A program made the translations under genes and the position numbers. This document shows, one piece after another, positions 28,834 to 37,762 of a DNA stretch of 64,000 nt; position 1 is the stretch's first letter; every line of letters starts with the position of its first letter. This DNA is from Kribbella flavida DSM 17836 (GTDB lineage Bacteria > Actinomycetota > Actinomycetes > Propionibacteriales > Kribbellaceae), in NCBI RefSeq assembly GCF_000024345.1, contig NC_013729.1:5332001-5396000 (forward strand), written 5' to 3'. The notes under the pieces were generated by a model. The model saw only the letters and a list, made by a program, of their open reading frames with translations, searched no databases and had not been told where the DNA came from.

Positions 28834-29688
28834 TCAGCGCTTGGACAGGGCCTCGATCACCAGGAGCAGAGCCGAGTGGTCGAGCGAGCCGTGGCCTTGC
28901 GCGCGGGCGGCGCCCATCAGTTGGGCGGCGACGGCGCCGAGCGGGACGGTGACGCCGGCGGCGCGGGCGGAGTCGACGACGATGCCCAGGTCCTTGTGGT
29001 GCAGGTCGATCCGGAAGCCGGGCTCGAAGTGGTGGGCGATCATGCCTGCCGCCTTGCGGTCCAGGATCCGGTTCCCGGCGAGGCCGCCGGCCAGCACGGC
29101 GACCGCCGGCTCGAGATCGACCGAGTGGGCAGCCAGGAAGGTGAGAGCCTCGGCGACCAAGCCGATGGTGCCGGCGACGATCAACTGGTTGGCCGCCTTC
29201 ACCGTCTGGCCCGACCCGGCCGGACCGACGTGAACGACGGTCGAGCCGAGCACGTCGAGTACCGGCTTGGCCGCCTGGAAGTCGTCGGCCGCGCCGCCGA
29301 CCATGATCGACAGTGCCCCGTCGATCGCGCCCTGCTCGCCCCCACTGACCGGTGCGTCGAGCGCCCGGAAACCGGCCTCGGTCGCCGCGTCGGCGATCGT
29401 TCGCGCGGTGGCCGGCGCGATCGTGCTCATGTCGATCAGCAGCGTGCCGGGCGCGGCGGCCGCGAGCACGCCGTCCGGTCCGAGCACAACAGCTTCGACG
29501 TCGGGCGAGTCCGGCAGCATGGTGATCACCACGTCGGCGCCGGTCACCGCGGCCGCAGCCGAGTCGGCGACAGTGCCGGAGAACTCCCGCGGGCTCCGGT
29601 TGTAGGCGCGGACGTCGTGTCCGGCGGTCACCAAGTTGGTGGCCATCGGCAAACCCATGATGCCGAGGCCGATGAATCCGATGATCAC
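28834..29688 (-). CDS. 2-hydroxy-3-oxopropionate (tartronate semialdehyde) reductase family protein
   Basis: A 284-residue beta-hydroxyacid dehydrogenase. The N-terminal dinucleotide fold begins IIGFIGLGIMGLPMATNL, the substrate motif DAPVSGGEQGA is near residue 118, and the catalytic Lys is in GSGQTVKAANQL near residue 168. In this setting the expected reaction is reduction of tartronate semialdehyde to glycerate, the last step after aldol cleavage of 5-keto-4-deoxyglucarate. A 3-hydroxyisobutyrate dehydrogenase role cannot be excluded by sequence. The GTG start overlaps the aldolase stop by 4 nt (GTGA), which shows translational coupling. Confidence 0.88.
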   Translation of the reverse strand: MIIGFIGLGIMGLPMATNLVTAGHDVRAYNRSPREFSGTVADSAAAAVTGADVVITMLPDSPDVEAVVLGPDGVLAAAAPGTLLIDMSTIAPATARTIADAATEAGFRALDAPVSGGEQGAIDGALSIMVGGAADDFQAAKPVLDVLGSTVVHVGPAGSGQTVKAANQLIVAGTIGLVAEALTFLAAHSVDLEPAVAVLAGGLAGNRILDRKAAGMIAHHFEPGFRIDLHHKDLGIVVDSARAAGVTVPLGAVAAQLMGAARAQGHGSLDHSALLLVIEALSKR

Positions 29689-30335
29689 TGGTTGCTCCCG
29701 ATCAGTTGACGGTCGACGGAACGAATCACGCGGGCGGCCCGGTCGGCGAGCGCGTCCAGGTCGCCTCCCGGGCCGAGCGCGTCCCGGGTCAGGTCACGGC
29801 TGAGGCCGACCACGGTGGCGCCGGCGGCGAGATACTCCCCCGCGGCGTCGACGGGCACCGCCCCGGTCGGCATCAACGGAATCTCCGGCAGTGGCCCGGC
29901 CAACTCGGCGATGTACCGCGCGCCGCCGACCGGTCCGATCGGCGACACCTTCACGGCCTGGACCCCGAGCTCCCAGGCGGCGACGATCTCGTTGGGTGTC
30001 AGCGCGCCTGGCACGAACGGGACGCCGCGGGCATGAGCAGCCTCGACCAGCACCGGTGACGTCACCTGGCTGACCAGGAAGCCGGCCCCCGCGTCGATCG
30101 CCTGGTGCACCTGCTCGACGGTTCGGACCGTGCCCGCCCCGACCAGCACCGACGGCAACTCGGCTGCCGCCCGCGCGATCGCCTCCACCGCACCGGCCGA
30201 GGTGAGCGTGAACTCGACCGCGCCGAAGCCGTGTGCCACCAGTACCGCCGAGACCTCGACGAACCGCCCCGCGTCCGGCGCCCGCAACACCGCCACCACC
30301 GGCCGCTGCCCCAACTCGTCCCGCAACCGGATCAT
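29685..30335 (-). CDS. KDPG/KHG-type class I aldolase
   Basis: A 216-residue aldolase of the Eda family. It starts at the ATG with GGAGGAG 5 nt upstream (30335). Visible are VVAVLRAP, the Glu-containing AVEFTLTSAGA, LVGAGTVRT, SPVLVEAAHARGVPFVPGALTPNE and the Schiff-base Lys in AVKVSPIGPVGG. The family cleaves 2-keto-3-deoxy-6-phosphogluconate or 4-hydroxy-2-oxoglutarate to pyruvate plus an aldehyde. Between glucarate dehydratase and tartronate semialdehyde reductase, its substrate here is probably 5-keto-4-deoxyglucarate (inference). Its stop overlaps the reductase start. Confidence 0.88.
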   Translation of the reverse strand: MIRLRDELGQRPVVAVLRAPDAGRFVEVSAVLVAHGFGAVEFTLTSAGAVEAIARAAAELPSVLVGAGTVRTVEQVHQAIDAGAGFLVSQVTSPVLVEAAHARGVPFVPGALTPNEIVAAWELGVQAVKVSPIGPVGGARYIAELAGPLPEIPLMPTGAVPVDAAGEYLAAGATVVGLSRDLTRDALGPGGDLDALADRAARVIRSVDRQLIGSNQ

Positions 30336-30548
30336 CAGTACTCCTCCAAGCTCGACAACATCAGTGGACCACCGCCGGAACGCGCCGCGGCGTCCGCTGC
30401 CCCGCGCTGGAGGCCGGCGAAGGCGCCGCCTCCGACCCGGCGGCGGCCGAGCCCGAAGCTGCCGGCAAGGCGGGAGTGCAACGGGGTGGCGGCGCAAGGG
30501 GTGCCTGCGCGGCCCGGACGGGGCATTGCGGCCGGTCGGTGAGTCTGG

Positions 30549-31658
30549 TCACGCGGTCACCGCCTCGATGGCTTCGCGAATGGCGGTCAGGCGGGAGGTG
30601 GAGGCCAAGCCGGCGTGGTAGATGTGCAGATCGGTGGCACCGGCCGACAGCAGCGACTGCCAGTGGGTGGCCAGGGTTTCCGCGTGGGCGGGGACCGGGG
30701 GCAGCGCGGTGACGTAGGCGCCGATCCGGGTCGCACCCAGGCGGTGGAGATCGAGGACCCGGCGGGCGCCGGCGGTGGTCAGCTCCCAGGCGGGCGCGAT
30801 CGGACAGTCGATGCCGCCAGCAACCGAATCCAGGAAGGCGGCCGGACCGGTCGCCCACGGGTCGGTGGACGCGTGCAGCGAGACCTCCCGCACACCGGCC
30901 GCGCGCGCCTCGGCGACCACCGCCGTTCGGAGCTCCACGATCGCCTGCCGCCGGACCTCCAGCACCACGCTCGCCGATGCCCCGAGCGCATGCTCCACCG
31001 ACGACGCACCGAGACCTGCCCGGATCGCCCCCGCCACGGCCGGTACGTCGAGGCCCGCCGCCGCGTACGCCGCCGTGCAGGCCCGGCAGAAGCAGATCGA
31101 CAGCAGTGCCTGGTCGACCGGGGACCAGTCGGCGCCGGCAGTCTTCTCGTGCGCCGACTGATGTCCCGCGCCCATCGGTCCGCACGCCTCCAGCACCATC
31201 GCAGAGACACCGGTCTGGCGCGCGACCTCCCCGACCAGCACCTGCGCATACGCCCGAACCTGCTCGGACGACGGGCACAGCGCATAGTCGTAGACGTCCC
31301 CGAACGCACTCCGCACACACACCGAGGGATCGAGCCGCCCAACCGCCGAGCTGTGCGTCAGCACCACCCACGCCTGCACCGGCAGCGACACCTGAGCCGC
31401 CGCCCGGTTGAACGCGTCCTCCCCCGCCCATCCGGACGCGCTCGGCGGCCTCAGCGAACCCCACGCCTCCGGCCGCACGGGCACGTACAAGCCGCTCGGT
31501 GCCTCGACGATCCGGTGCCGCGGATGCCGCGGAGTCGCCGCGCGCACCGAGTGGTACGCCGCCGCGAGCACCACCGACGACGCACCGAGCGACTCGATCA
31601 GCTCGGGCGCGGCGGGATCACCGTCGAGGTCCCACGGATAAAGGTAGACAGCCGTCAT
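30549..31658 (-). CDS. Unassigned Ala-rich, TIM-barrel-like protein of the uronate operon
   Basis: A 369-residue cytoplasmic protein. I recognise no characterised family. It opens TAVYLYPWDL, has alternating strands and helices suited to an (alpha/beta)8 barrel, a paired cysteine motif SICFCRACTAAY near residue 190, and late conserved-looking strands (REVSLHASTDPWATG, GATRIGAYVTALPP, GATDLHIYHAGL). Its ATG overlaps the glucarate dehydratase stop by one base (TGATG), so it is clearly part of the operon. It may act on a sugar-acid intermediate or on an oligosaccharide brought in by the ABC importer (inference). Confidence 0.8.
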   Translation of the reverse strand: MTAVYLYPWDLDGDPAAPELIESLGASSVVLAAAYHSVRAATPRHPRHRIVEAPSGLYVPVRPEAWGSLRPPSASGWAGEDAFNRAAAQVSLPVQAWVVLTHSSAVGRLDPSVCVRSAFGDVYDYALCPSSEQVRAYAQVLVGEVARQTGVSAMVLEACGPMGAGHQSAHEKTAGADWSPVDQALLSICFCRACTAAYAAAGLDVPAVAGAIRAGLGASSVEHALGASASVVLEVRRQAIVELRTAVVAEARAAGVREVSLHASTDPWATGPAAFLDSVAGGIDCPIAPAWELTTAGARRVLDLHRLGATRIGAYVTALPPVPAHAETLATHWQSLLSAGATDLHIYHAGLASTSRLTAIREAIEAVTA

Positions 31659-32878
31659 CAGAATCTCGGCAGACTCGGGTCGTAGGCCGGATCCACCTGC
31701 CGCAGGTACGCCGTGTCGGCACGCGTGGTCCGCCCCGACGCGACGTACTGCCGGTGCAGCCGGAACAGCTTCGCCTCGTCGAGCTCGACGCCGAGACCTG
31801 GGCCGGCAGGGACCCGCAGCGCGCCGTCGGCGAACTCGAACGGCACCGTGATCACGTCGTCGCCGCTGTTCCAGGGGTAGTGGGTGTCACAGGCGTAGGC
31901 CAGGTTGGGCGTGGCCGCGGCGACGTGGGTCATCGCGGCGAGCGAGATGCCGAGGTGGGAGTTGGAGTGCATGGACAAGCCGAGGCCGAAGGTGGCGCAG
32001 AGCGCACCGAGCTCGCGGGTGTGCCGCAGGCCGCCCCAGTAGTGGTGGTCCGAGAGAACGATCTGGACCGCGCCGAGGCGGATCGCCTCGGGCACGGTCT
32101 CCGGGCTGACCACACACATGTTCGTTGCCAGCGGCATCGAGGCGGCGGCGGCGACCTGAGCCATCGCGGGGGTGGTCAGGGTGGGGTCCTCCAGATACTC
32201 CAGGACGCCGGCCAGCTCGGCGGCGACGTACTGGGAGGTGGCGACCGACCAGGCGCCGTTCGGGTCGATCCGCAGGGGGATACCTGGAAAGGCCTCGGCC
32301 AGGGCGCGCACCGCGGCGATCTCCTGGTCGGGCGGGAAGACGCCGCCCTTCAGCTTGAGCGAACCGAAGCCGTGCAGGTCGATCATCCGCGCGGCTTGCG
32401 CGACCAGGCCGGCGGGGTCGAGCGCTTCGCCCCACTCGTCGGCGGCCTGGCCGGGATGACCGGCCCACTTGTAGAACAGGTACCCGCTGTACGTCACCGT
32501 CTGCCGCACCGCACCGCCGAGCAAGTCGACCACCGGCAGGCCGAGCAGCTTGCCCTGGGCGTCGAGACAGGCGACCTCGATGATCGAGAACACGCTGCGC
32601 TTCTGAATCGGCGGTACGTCGTTGCCCAGCTCGGCGAACACGATCGCCTCGATCGCGCTGGTGTCGAACACGCTTTGTCCGACCAGGGCCGGCCGCACCC
32701 TGGCCAGCCGCTCCAGCACCACCAGCTCCCCGGACCCCTCCCCCAGGCCGACGACGCCGTCCGCGACGTGCAGCTGGACGACGGTACGGAGGGCGAGGGG
32801 TTCGTGCACGCCGGTGGCGTTGAGCAAGGGCGGGTCGGCGAAGGCGATCGGGGTGATGGCGAGGTCGGTGATCTTCAA
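31658..32878 (-). CDS. gudD: Glucarate dehydratase (enolase superfamily)
   Basis: A 406-residue enzyme of the mandelate racemase/enolase group that dehydrates D-glucarate (and often L-idarate) to 5-keto-4-deoxyglucarate. The family start ITDLAITPIAFADPPLLNATGVHEP is seen, then the catalytic K-x-K in SLKLKGGVFPP, metal ligands in RIDPNGAW, YLEDP and ATNMCV, and the His/Asp pair in LSDHHYWGG and SMHSNSHLGIS. The start is TTG at 32878, since the frame upstream belongs to the permease and the family begins with K-I-T-D. It follows the permease stop by 5 nt. Confidence 0.92.
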   Translation of the reverse strand: MKITDLAITPIAFADPPLLNATGVHEPLALRTVVQLHVADGVVGLGEGSGELVVLERLARVRPALVGQSVFDTSAIEAIVFAELGNDVPPIQKRSVFSIIEVACLDAQGKLLGLPVVDLLGGAVRQTVTYSGYLFYKWAGHPGQAADEWGEALDPAGLVAQAARMIDLHGFGSLKLKGGVFPPDQEIAAVRALAEAFPGIPLRIDPNGAWSVATSQYVAAELAGVLEYLEDPTLTTPAMAQVAAAASMPLATNMCVVSPETVPEAIRLGAVQIVLSDHHYWGGLRHTRELGALCATFGLGLSMHSNSHLGISLAAMTHVAAATPNLAYACDTHYPWNSGDDVITVPFEFADGALRVPAGPGLGVELDEAKLFRLHRQYVASGRTTRADTAYLRQVDPAYDPSLPRF

Positions 32879-32883
32879 CGGGG

Positions 32884-33753
32884 TCAGCCCTTCGTCGCGC
32901 CGGCGGTGATTCCGCGGATCAGGGAGCGTTGCATGAGCAGGTAGACGACAAGGCTGGGGACGAGAGCGATCAGCGCGCCCGCGAGCAGCACGCCCGGGCC
33001 GACGGTGCCGTCGGAGCGCAGTACCGACAGGGCGACCGTCAGCGTGTAGTCCGAGGGGTCGTCGGCGGCGATCAGCGGCAGCAGGTACTGGTCCCAGATC
33101 ATCATGAAGCCGAAGATCGTCGCCACGCCGAGCACGGGCTTGGACAGGGGCAGCACGATCACCCACAGCATCCGCAGCTCGCCGACCCCGTCCAGCCGGG
33201 CCGCCTCCTCGATCTCGCGCGGGATCTCCTTCATGAATTCGGTCATGATCAGGATCGTGAACCCCCACAGCGCGACCGGCAGGATCACGCCGAACACTGA
33301 CCCCTTCAGGCTGATCCCGAGGAACGGCAGCTCCGCGAGCACCTGCGACAACGGCACCGCGATCACCTCCTCGGGCAGCATCATCGTGAGCAGGAACAGC
33401 AGCATCACGACCGTGTGACCGCGGAACTTCCGGCGGGCCAGCGCGTACGCCGCCAGCACCGACACGGTCAGCTGCAACAGCAAGCCGCCACCGACGATGA
33501 CCAGCGAGTTGAGGAAGTAGCCCCAGATCCCCTTCTCCCCCGCGATCTGGAACCCGAGCAACGTCGGGTCCTGCGGGTAGAGCGTGACCTGGGTCGAATC
33601 GGTGGTCTTGTTGAAGGCACCGGCGAAGATCGTCAGGAACGGCGCCGCGAAGACGAACAGCACGACCGCGCACAGCAGGATCCGCAGCACCTTGCCCACG
33701 CCCAGGCGCGGCGACCACCCGAGGGCGGTGTCGAACTGCGAGGACATGCTCAT
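32884..33753 (-). CDS. Sugar ABC transporter permease (MalG/UgpE type)
   Basis: A 289-residue inner-membrane protein with six predicted helices. The ATPase-contact EAA loop is EAARLDGVGELRMLWVIVLPLSKP near residue 190. It pairs with the permease encoded just upstream to form the channel of a carbohydrate importer. The ATG overlaps the upstream stop (ATGA) and AAAGGAG lies 8-9 nt before it; a second ATG two codons later is possible. No ATPase gene is present, so a shared MsiK-like ATPase elsewhere probably drives it. Confidence 0.92.
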   Translation of the reverse strand: MSMSSQFDTALGWSPRLGVGKVLRILLCAVVLFVFAAPFLTIFAGAFNKTTDSTQVTLYPQDPTLLGFQIAGEKGIWGYFLNSLVIVGGGLLLQLTVSVLAAYALARRKFRGHTVVMLLFLLTMMLPEEVIAVPLSQVLAELPFLGISLKGSVFGVILPVALWGFTILIMTEFMKEIPREIEEAARLDGVGELRMLWVIVLPLSKPVLGVATIFGFMMIWDQYLLPLIAADDPSDYTLTVALSVLRSDGTVGPGVLLAGALIALVPSLVVYLLMQRSLIRGITAGATKG

Positions 33754-34679
33754 GAACCTGACTCCTTTTGCCGGGTGAGCAAGCGCATGCCGAGGGTCAG
33801 CACCACCGTGACCAGCAGCAGCAAGGTCGAGGCGGCCGAGGCGACGCCGAGGTCGTTGCGCTGGAAGCCGAGCGAGAAGACCCGCGTCATCCACACCTCG
33901 GTCGAGCCCGCGGGACCACCGCCGGTCAGCACGAACACCTCGGTGAAGATCCGCAGGCTGCGGATCGCCGCCAGTGTGAGCAGCACCGAGATCGCCGGCC
34001 GCAGGCCGGGCAGCACGATGTACCGGATGCGTTGCCACCGGCTGACGCCGTCGACAGCGGCCGCCTCGTACAGCGTCCGGTCGATGCCCGCCAGCCCGGC
34101 CAGGATGATCACCATGTTGTACGGCGCGGCGGTCCACACCCCGACCACCATCACCGACACCAACGCCTGGTCCGGATCGTTCAGGAACCCGAACGGACCC
34201 AGCCCGAACCAGCCCGCGATCGAGTTCACGAACCCGGTCTCGGTCGGGAAGTACAGGATCCGCCAGACCTCGCCGATCACCGCGACCGCGGTCACCACCG
34301 GCAGGAAGATCGCCGTTCGCAGCACCCACAGTGACCTGGTCTGCCCCTCCAGCAGCAACGCCAGCAGGAAGCCGAGCACCAGCGCGCCGACGGTCTGCCC
34401 GATCCCGAGCAGCAGGGTGTGCCCCAGCGCGCTGCGGAACCGCGAGTCGGTCAGCACGGTCCGGTAGTTCTCCAGCCCGACCCACTGGTCGCCCAGGAAC
34501 GGCTGCACCTTGAACAGGCTCATCCGCAGCCCTTCGACCATCGGGATGAACTTGAACATCAGCGCGAACAGCAGCGCCGGCAGCAGCAACACCCACGGCA
34601 GCCATCCGGGCCCGGACAGCATGCCCCGCCGGGCCGCGACCAGAGGCCGGGCCCGACGAGTCAGCGGAACAGTGGTCAC
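33750..34679 (-). CDS. Sugar ABC transporter permease (MalF/UgpA type)
   Basis: A 309-residue inner-membrane protein with about six helices, beginning with a basic tail (RRARPLVAARRG) and then WLPWVLLLPALLFALMFKFIP. The EAA loop is YEAAAVDGVSRWQRIRYIVLPGLRP near residue 205. The start is GTG, overlapping the binding-protein stop (GTGA). It forms the importer channel with the next gene. The cargo is probably a uronate or oligouronide given the operon (inference). Confidence 0.92.
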   Translation of the reverse strand: MTTVPLTRRARPLVAARRGMLSGPGWLPWVLLLPALLFALMFKFIPMVEGLRMSLFKVQPFLGDQWVGLENYRTVLTDSRFRSALGHTLLLGIGQTVGALVLGFLLALLLEGQTRSLWVLRTAIFLPVVTAVAVIGEVWRILYFPTETGFVNSIAGWFGLGPFGFLNDPDQALVSVMVVGVWTAAPYNMVIILAGLAGIDRTLYEAAAVDGVSRWQRIRYIVLPGLRPAISVLLTLAAIRSLRIFTEVFVLTGGGPAGSTEVWMTRVFSLGFQRNDLGVASAASTLLLLVTVVLTLGMRLLTRQKESGS

Positions 34680-35992
34680 CCGAGGACGTCCTGTGCCTTG
34701 AGCTCGGCGGTGATCGCCTGGTCGAGCTTCTTCAGGCCGGCGTCCAGATCGCTGTCGCAGCTGGACATCATCGCGTTCACACCCTCGCCGAGCGCCTGGC
34801 GGATGGGCTGGAACTTGATCGACCAGACAAAGGTCTTGGTGTCGTCCAGGTACTGCTTCTGGATCAGGTCCCAGCGCGGGTCGCCGAGCACCTTGTGCAC
34901 GTCGACGCCTCTGTTCACCGGCAGCCGGACGGTCGGGTACTTCGACTCCTCCGCCTTCATCCCGATCTCCTGCCCCTCCGGGCTGATCAGGAACGCGGCC
35001 AGCTTCTTCGCCTCGTCGCTCTTCTGCGAGCCGGCACCGAAGTAGATGTTCTCGCCGTCGCCGAGGGTGGTCGTGCTGACCGGCCCCTTCGGCATCGGGA
35101 CCACCTCGTACTTGTCCTTGCCGAGAATCTTGTCGTACGTGCCGAAGGCGTACGGTCCGGTCAGGTAGATGCCGGCCTTGCCCTCCTGGAAGAACGGGGC
35201 CTCGCTGGTGGTCAGGTTGAGCGAGCCCGGCACCACGTTGCCCGGGGTGCAGAACTGCCTGCGGATGAACTCCAGCCCGGTTCTGGTCTGCGGCGAGTTG
35301 ATCACCGACTTGTACTTGCCCTCGCCGGCCGGCGCGAGAATGTCGCCACCGGCCTGCCAGATGTAGCTGATCCCCCACCAGCCGATGTAACCGTTCTTGC
35401 TGGAGCCCGGTACGACCATGCCGTAGGTGTCCTTCTTGCCGTTGCCGTCCGGGTCCTTGGTCGCGAACGCGGTGGCCAGCGCGGTCAGGTCGTCCCACGT
35501 CTTCGGCTGGGGCAGACCAAGCTTCTTGCGCCAGTCCACCCTCACCAGGGTTCCGAAGGCCTGCCTGCTGTAAGGCACGCCGTACAGCTGACCGTCGAGG
35601 CCCTTGTTCTGCTGCCAGGTGGCGGCGTCGATCGCGTCGCCGCCCTCGATCTGGCCGGGTTCGACCGGGGTCGTGTAGCCCTGGCCCTGGTACGTTCCGA
35701 GCAGGCTGGCGTCGTTGACCCACAGGTCCGGCAACTTCTTCGACGACGCTTTGGTTTGCAGTTGGGTGTCGAACTCGAGCACGCCCTGGTAGTTCACCTG
35801 GATGCCCGTCTTCGCGGTGAAGGCGGCCAGGATCGCCTTGTAGGTCGTGGCACCCTCGGGCCCGCTCCGGGTCCAGAACTCCAGCGGTGCGCCCGCGTCG
35901 CCTGCTGAATCGTCGCCCCCGCAGGCGCTCAGCGAGCCGACCAGGGCCATCGCGGACAGCGCGGCGGCGGCTCGCCTCGGCGAAATCCTCAT
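34676..35992 (-). CDS. Extracellular sugar-binding lipoprotein of the ABC importer
   Basis: A 438-residue family 1 solute-binding protein. It has a lipoprotein signal with lipobox LSAC followed by GGDDS (Cys near residue 24), so it should be anchored outside the membrane. Features of the family include EFWTRSGPEGATTYKAIL near the mature start, VPYSRQAFGTLVRVDWRKKLG, and GEGVNAMMSS near the C terminus. It is the first gene of the uronate operon, with permeases and catabolic enzymes following in overlapping order. The promoter lies in the divergent region shared with udh. Confidence 0.92.
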   Translation of the reverse strand: MRISPRRAAAALSAMALVGSLSACGGDDSAGDAGAPLEFWTRSGPEGATTYKAILAAFTAKTGIQVNYQGVLEFDTQLQTKASSKKLPDLWVNDASLLGTYQGQGYTTPVEPGQIEGGDAIDAATWQQNKGLDGQLYGVPYSRQAFGTLVRVDWRKKLGLPQPKTWDDLTALATAFATKDPDGNGKKDTYGMVVPGSSKNGYIGWWGISYIWQAGGDILAPAGEGKYKSVINSPQTRTGLEFIRRQFCTPGNVVPGSLNLTTSEAPFFQEGKAGIYLTGPYAFGTYDKILGKDKYEVVPMPKGPVSTTTLGDGENIYFGAGSQKSDEAKKLAAFLISPEGQEIGMKAEESKYPTVRLPVNRGVDVHKVLGDPRWDLIQKQYLDDTKTFVWSIKFQPIRQALGEGVNAMMSSCDSDLDAGLKKLDQAITAELKAQDVLG

Positions 35993-36022
35993 GGTCAGTC
36001 CCCATCCCTCGGTTTTACATAT

Positions 36023-36085
36023 GTGAATGCTCTTCAGACTGGCGGAACGGTTTGAAACGTATTAGGTTGTTCACGTACTTGTCAA
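36023..36085. promoter_or_regulatory. Divergent promoter region of the uronate operon and udh
   Basis: For the minus-strand operon, TTGACA (36085-36080) is followed after 18 nt by TACGTT (36061-36056) or after 15 nt by TAATAC (36064-36059). GTGAAC (36074-36069) lies between -35 and -10, and GTGAATG on the plus strand (36023-36029) lies downstream of the start. The same words flank the RpiR promoter, so a shared repressor is likely. Confidence 0.5.
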
Positions 36086-36145
36086 CGTGCCGCAACAACG
36101 GCCGTCCGGATCCGGCCGGTGCTGGTTCGGCCAGAAGGGGGTCGC

Positions 36146-36934
36146 ATGCTGATCGTCGTCACCGGAGCCGCCGGGCTGGTCGGCGGCCTGCTCCGGCCTC
36201 GGCTCGCCCGGCCGGGCCGCACACTGCGGCTGGTCGACGTCGCGCCGATCGACGACCTGTCGGACGGCGAGCAGTTCGTCCAGGCGTCGGTGACCGATCT
36301 CGACGCCATGGAACGGGTGTGCACGGGCGCCGACCTGCTCGTCCACCTCGGCGGTCACTCCTCCGAGCGGCCGTGGCAGCAGATCCTGGAGACCAACATC
36401 CAGGGCGGGTACGTCGTGCTGGAGGCGGCGCACCGCACCGGCGTTCCACGCGTCCTGCTCGGCAGCTCCCTGCACGCCACCGGTTACGTCCGCGCCGACG
36501 AGGCCGCCGCCGAGCCGGTGCTCCAGCCGTGCCCCGACACCTACTACGGCGTCGGCAAGGTCACACTCGAAGCCCTCGGCAGCCTGTACGCCGACCGCTG
36601 CGGCCTGATCGTGGTGTCGGCCCGGATCTGCACCGTCGGTGAAACCATCGGTACCGGCGGCCGGACGCTGTCCACCTGGGTGTCCCCCGGCGACCTGGCC
36701 CGGCTGGTCGAGGCGACGGCGATCCTGGACAAGCCCGGCCACCACCTCGTCTGGGCCGTCTCCGACAACACCCGCGGCTGGTTCTCGCTGGCGGCAGGCC
36801 GGGCGATCGGCTTCCACCCCGAGGACGACGCCGAGCACCACATCGGTCCCGGCACCGACCAGACGCACGACCCCCACGCCGTCCTGGCCGGGGCATTCGT
36901 CGACGACGACCATCCACTGGGAGGCACCTGGTGA
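36146..36934 (+). CDS. udh: Uronate dehydrogenase-like NAD-dependent short-chain dehydrogenase
   Basis: A 262-residue enzyme of the extended SDR family. It starts at ATG 36146, with AAGGGGG 5 nt upstream. The NAD fold begins LIVVTGAAGLVGGLL, DLLVHLGGHSSERPW carries the first active-site region, the catalytic pair is in YYGVGKVTLE, and the C-terminal SDNTRGWFSLAAGRAIGFHPEDDAEHH is typical of uronate dehydrogenase. It oxidises galacturonate or glucuronate to the aldaric lactone, feeding glucarate dehydratase. The stop overlaps the iclR start (GTGA). Confidence 0.87.
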   Translation: MLIVVTGAAGLVGGLLRPRLARPGRTLRLVDVAPIDDLSDGEQFVQASVTDLDAMERVCTGADLLVHLGGHSSERPWQQILETNIQGGYVVLEAAHRTGVPRVLLGSSLHATGYVRADEAAAEPVLQPCPDTYYGVGKVTLEALGSLYADRCGLIVVSARICTVGETIGTGGRTLSTWVSPGDLARLVEATAILDKPGHHLVWAVSDNTRGWFSLAAGRAIGFHPEDDAEHHIGPGTDQTHDPHAVLAGAFVDDDHPLGGTW

Positions 36935-37707
36935 CCACCGAGGAGGTCCGGCTGGTCAAGTCGGCCGAGCGCACGCTGCGCATCCTGGAGGTGCTCGGCG
37001 AGGCGCGCGGCCCGATCTCGGTGACCGAGCTGCACAAGCGCACCGGTTATCCGCGGTCCAGCCTGCACCAACTGCTGCACACGATGATCGCGACCGGCTG
37101 GATCGAGAGCACCAGCGAGGGCGCCCTGGTCGGGATAGGGTCGCGCGCCCTCCTGGTCGGCACCGCTTACCTGGACCGCGACCCGGCGCTGCCGTTCGGG
37201 ATCCGCACACTGGAGAAGATCCGTGAGGAAACCGGCTACACCAGTCACTACGCGAGGCTCGACGGCGGCAGCGTGATCTACCTGGCCACCCGGGAGTCGC
37301 TGTCCCCGCACCGTGCGACCAGCCGGGTCGGACGCCAGCTCCCGGCGTACGCGACGTCGCTGGGCAAGGCGCTGCTGGCCGAGCTGACCTTGACCGAGGT
37401 GTCGCTCGCGGTGCCGGCCGACCCGCTGCCCGGCCTCACGCCGCACACGGTGCCCAACCAGGTGGAGCTGGCGATCGAGCTGGAGCAGACCCGGCAGCGC
37501 GGCTATTCGCTGGAGCGCGAGCAGAACACGCTCGGCCTGGGCTGCATCGGCGTCCCCGTTCCGTACCGCATCCCCGCCACCGACGCGATCAGCTGCTCCA
37601 TCCCGATCGACCAGTGCACCGACGCGGAGGTGGAGCGGGTCGCCGCGATCATCCGCGAGCAGGTGCAGCTGCTCGCCACCAAGCTCCGCGCAGAAGGCAT
37701 TCGCTAG
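36931..37707 (+). CDS. IclR family transcriptional regulator
   Basis: A 258-residue regulator. The N-terminal winged helix (about residues 8-70) has VKSAERTLRILEVLGEARGPISVTEL and GYPRSSLHQLLHTM. The C-terminal effector domain (about 85-250) has TGYTSHYARLDGGSVIYLATRES, LPAYATSLGKALLAEL and GYSLEREQNTLGLGCIGVPV. It is translationally coupled to udh through GTGA. IclR proteins often answer to aromatic or sugar-acid intermediates, so it likely senses a uronate catabolite alongside the RpiR protein (inference). Confidence 0.93.
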   Translation: MTTEEVRLVKSAERTLRILEVLGEARGPISVTELHKRTGYPRSSLHQLLHTMIATGWIESTSEGALVGIGSRALLVGTAYLDRDPALPFGIRTLEKIREETGYTSHYARLDGGSVIYLATRESLSPHRATSRVGRQLPAYATSLGKALLAELTLTEVSLAVPADPLPGLTPHTVPNQVELAIELEQTRQRGYSLEREQNTLGLGCIGVPVPYRIPATDAISCSIPIDQCTDAEVERVAAIIREQVQLLATKLRAEGIR

Positions 37708-37728
37708 GGCGTGCCGATCAACACGCTC
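37706..37728 (+). terminator. Terminator after iclR, TGATCA-type palindrome
   Basis: AGGGCGTG and CACGCTCT pair with one mismatch around CCGATCAA. The TAG stop of iclR supplies the first two bases of the stem. It belongs to the same element type as 23775 and 46126. Confidence 0.6.
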
Positions 37729-37762
37729 TCACCCGTTTTCCACCGCCCTGGAAGGATCTGCC

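Noticed and set aside
30361..30552. A possible 63-codon gene starting with a GTGA overlap after the unassigned uronate protein
   Set aside because: The overlap style fits the operon and it ends 25 nt before the aldolase start, but the product is low-complexity Pro/Ala/Ser/Arg and open frames of this size are common by chance at this GC content. It deserves a conservation check.
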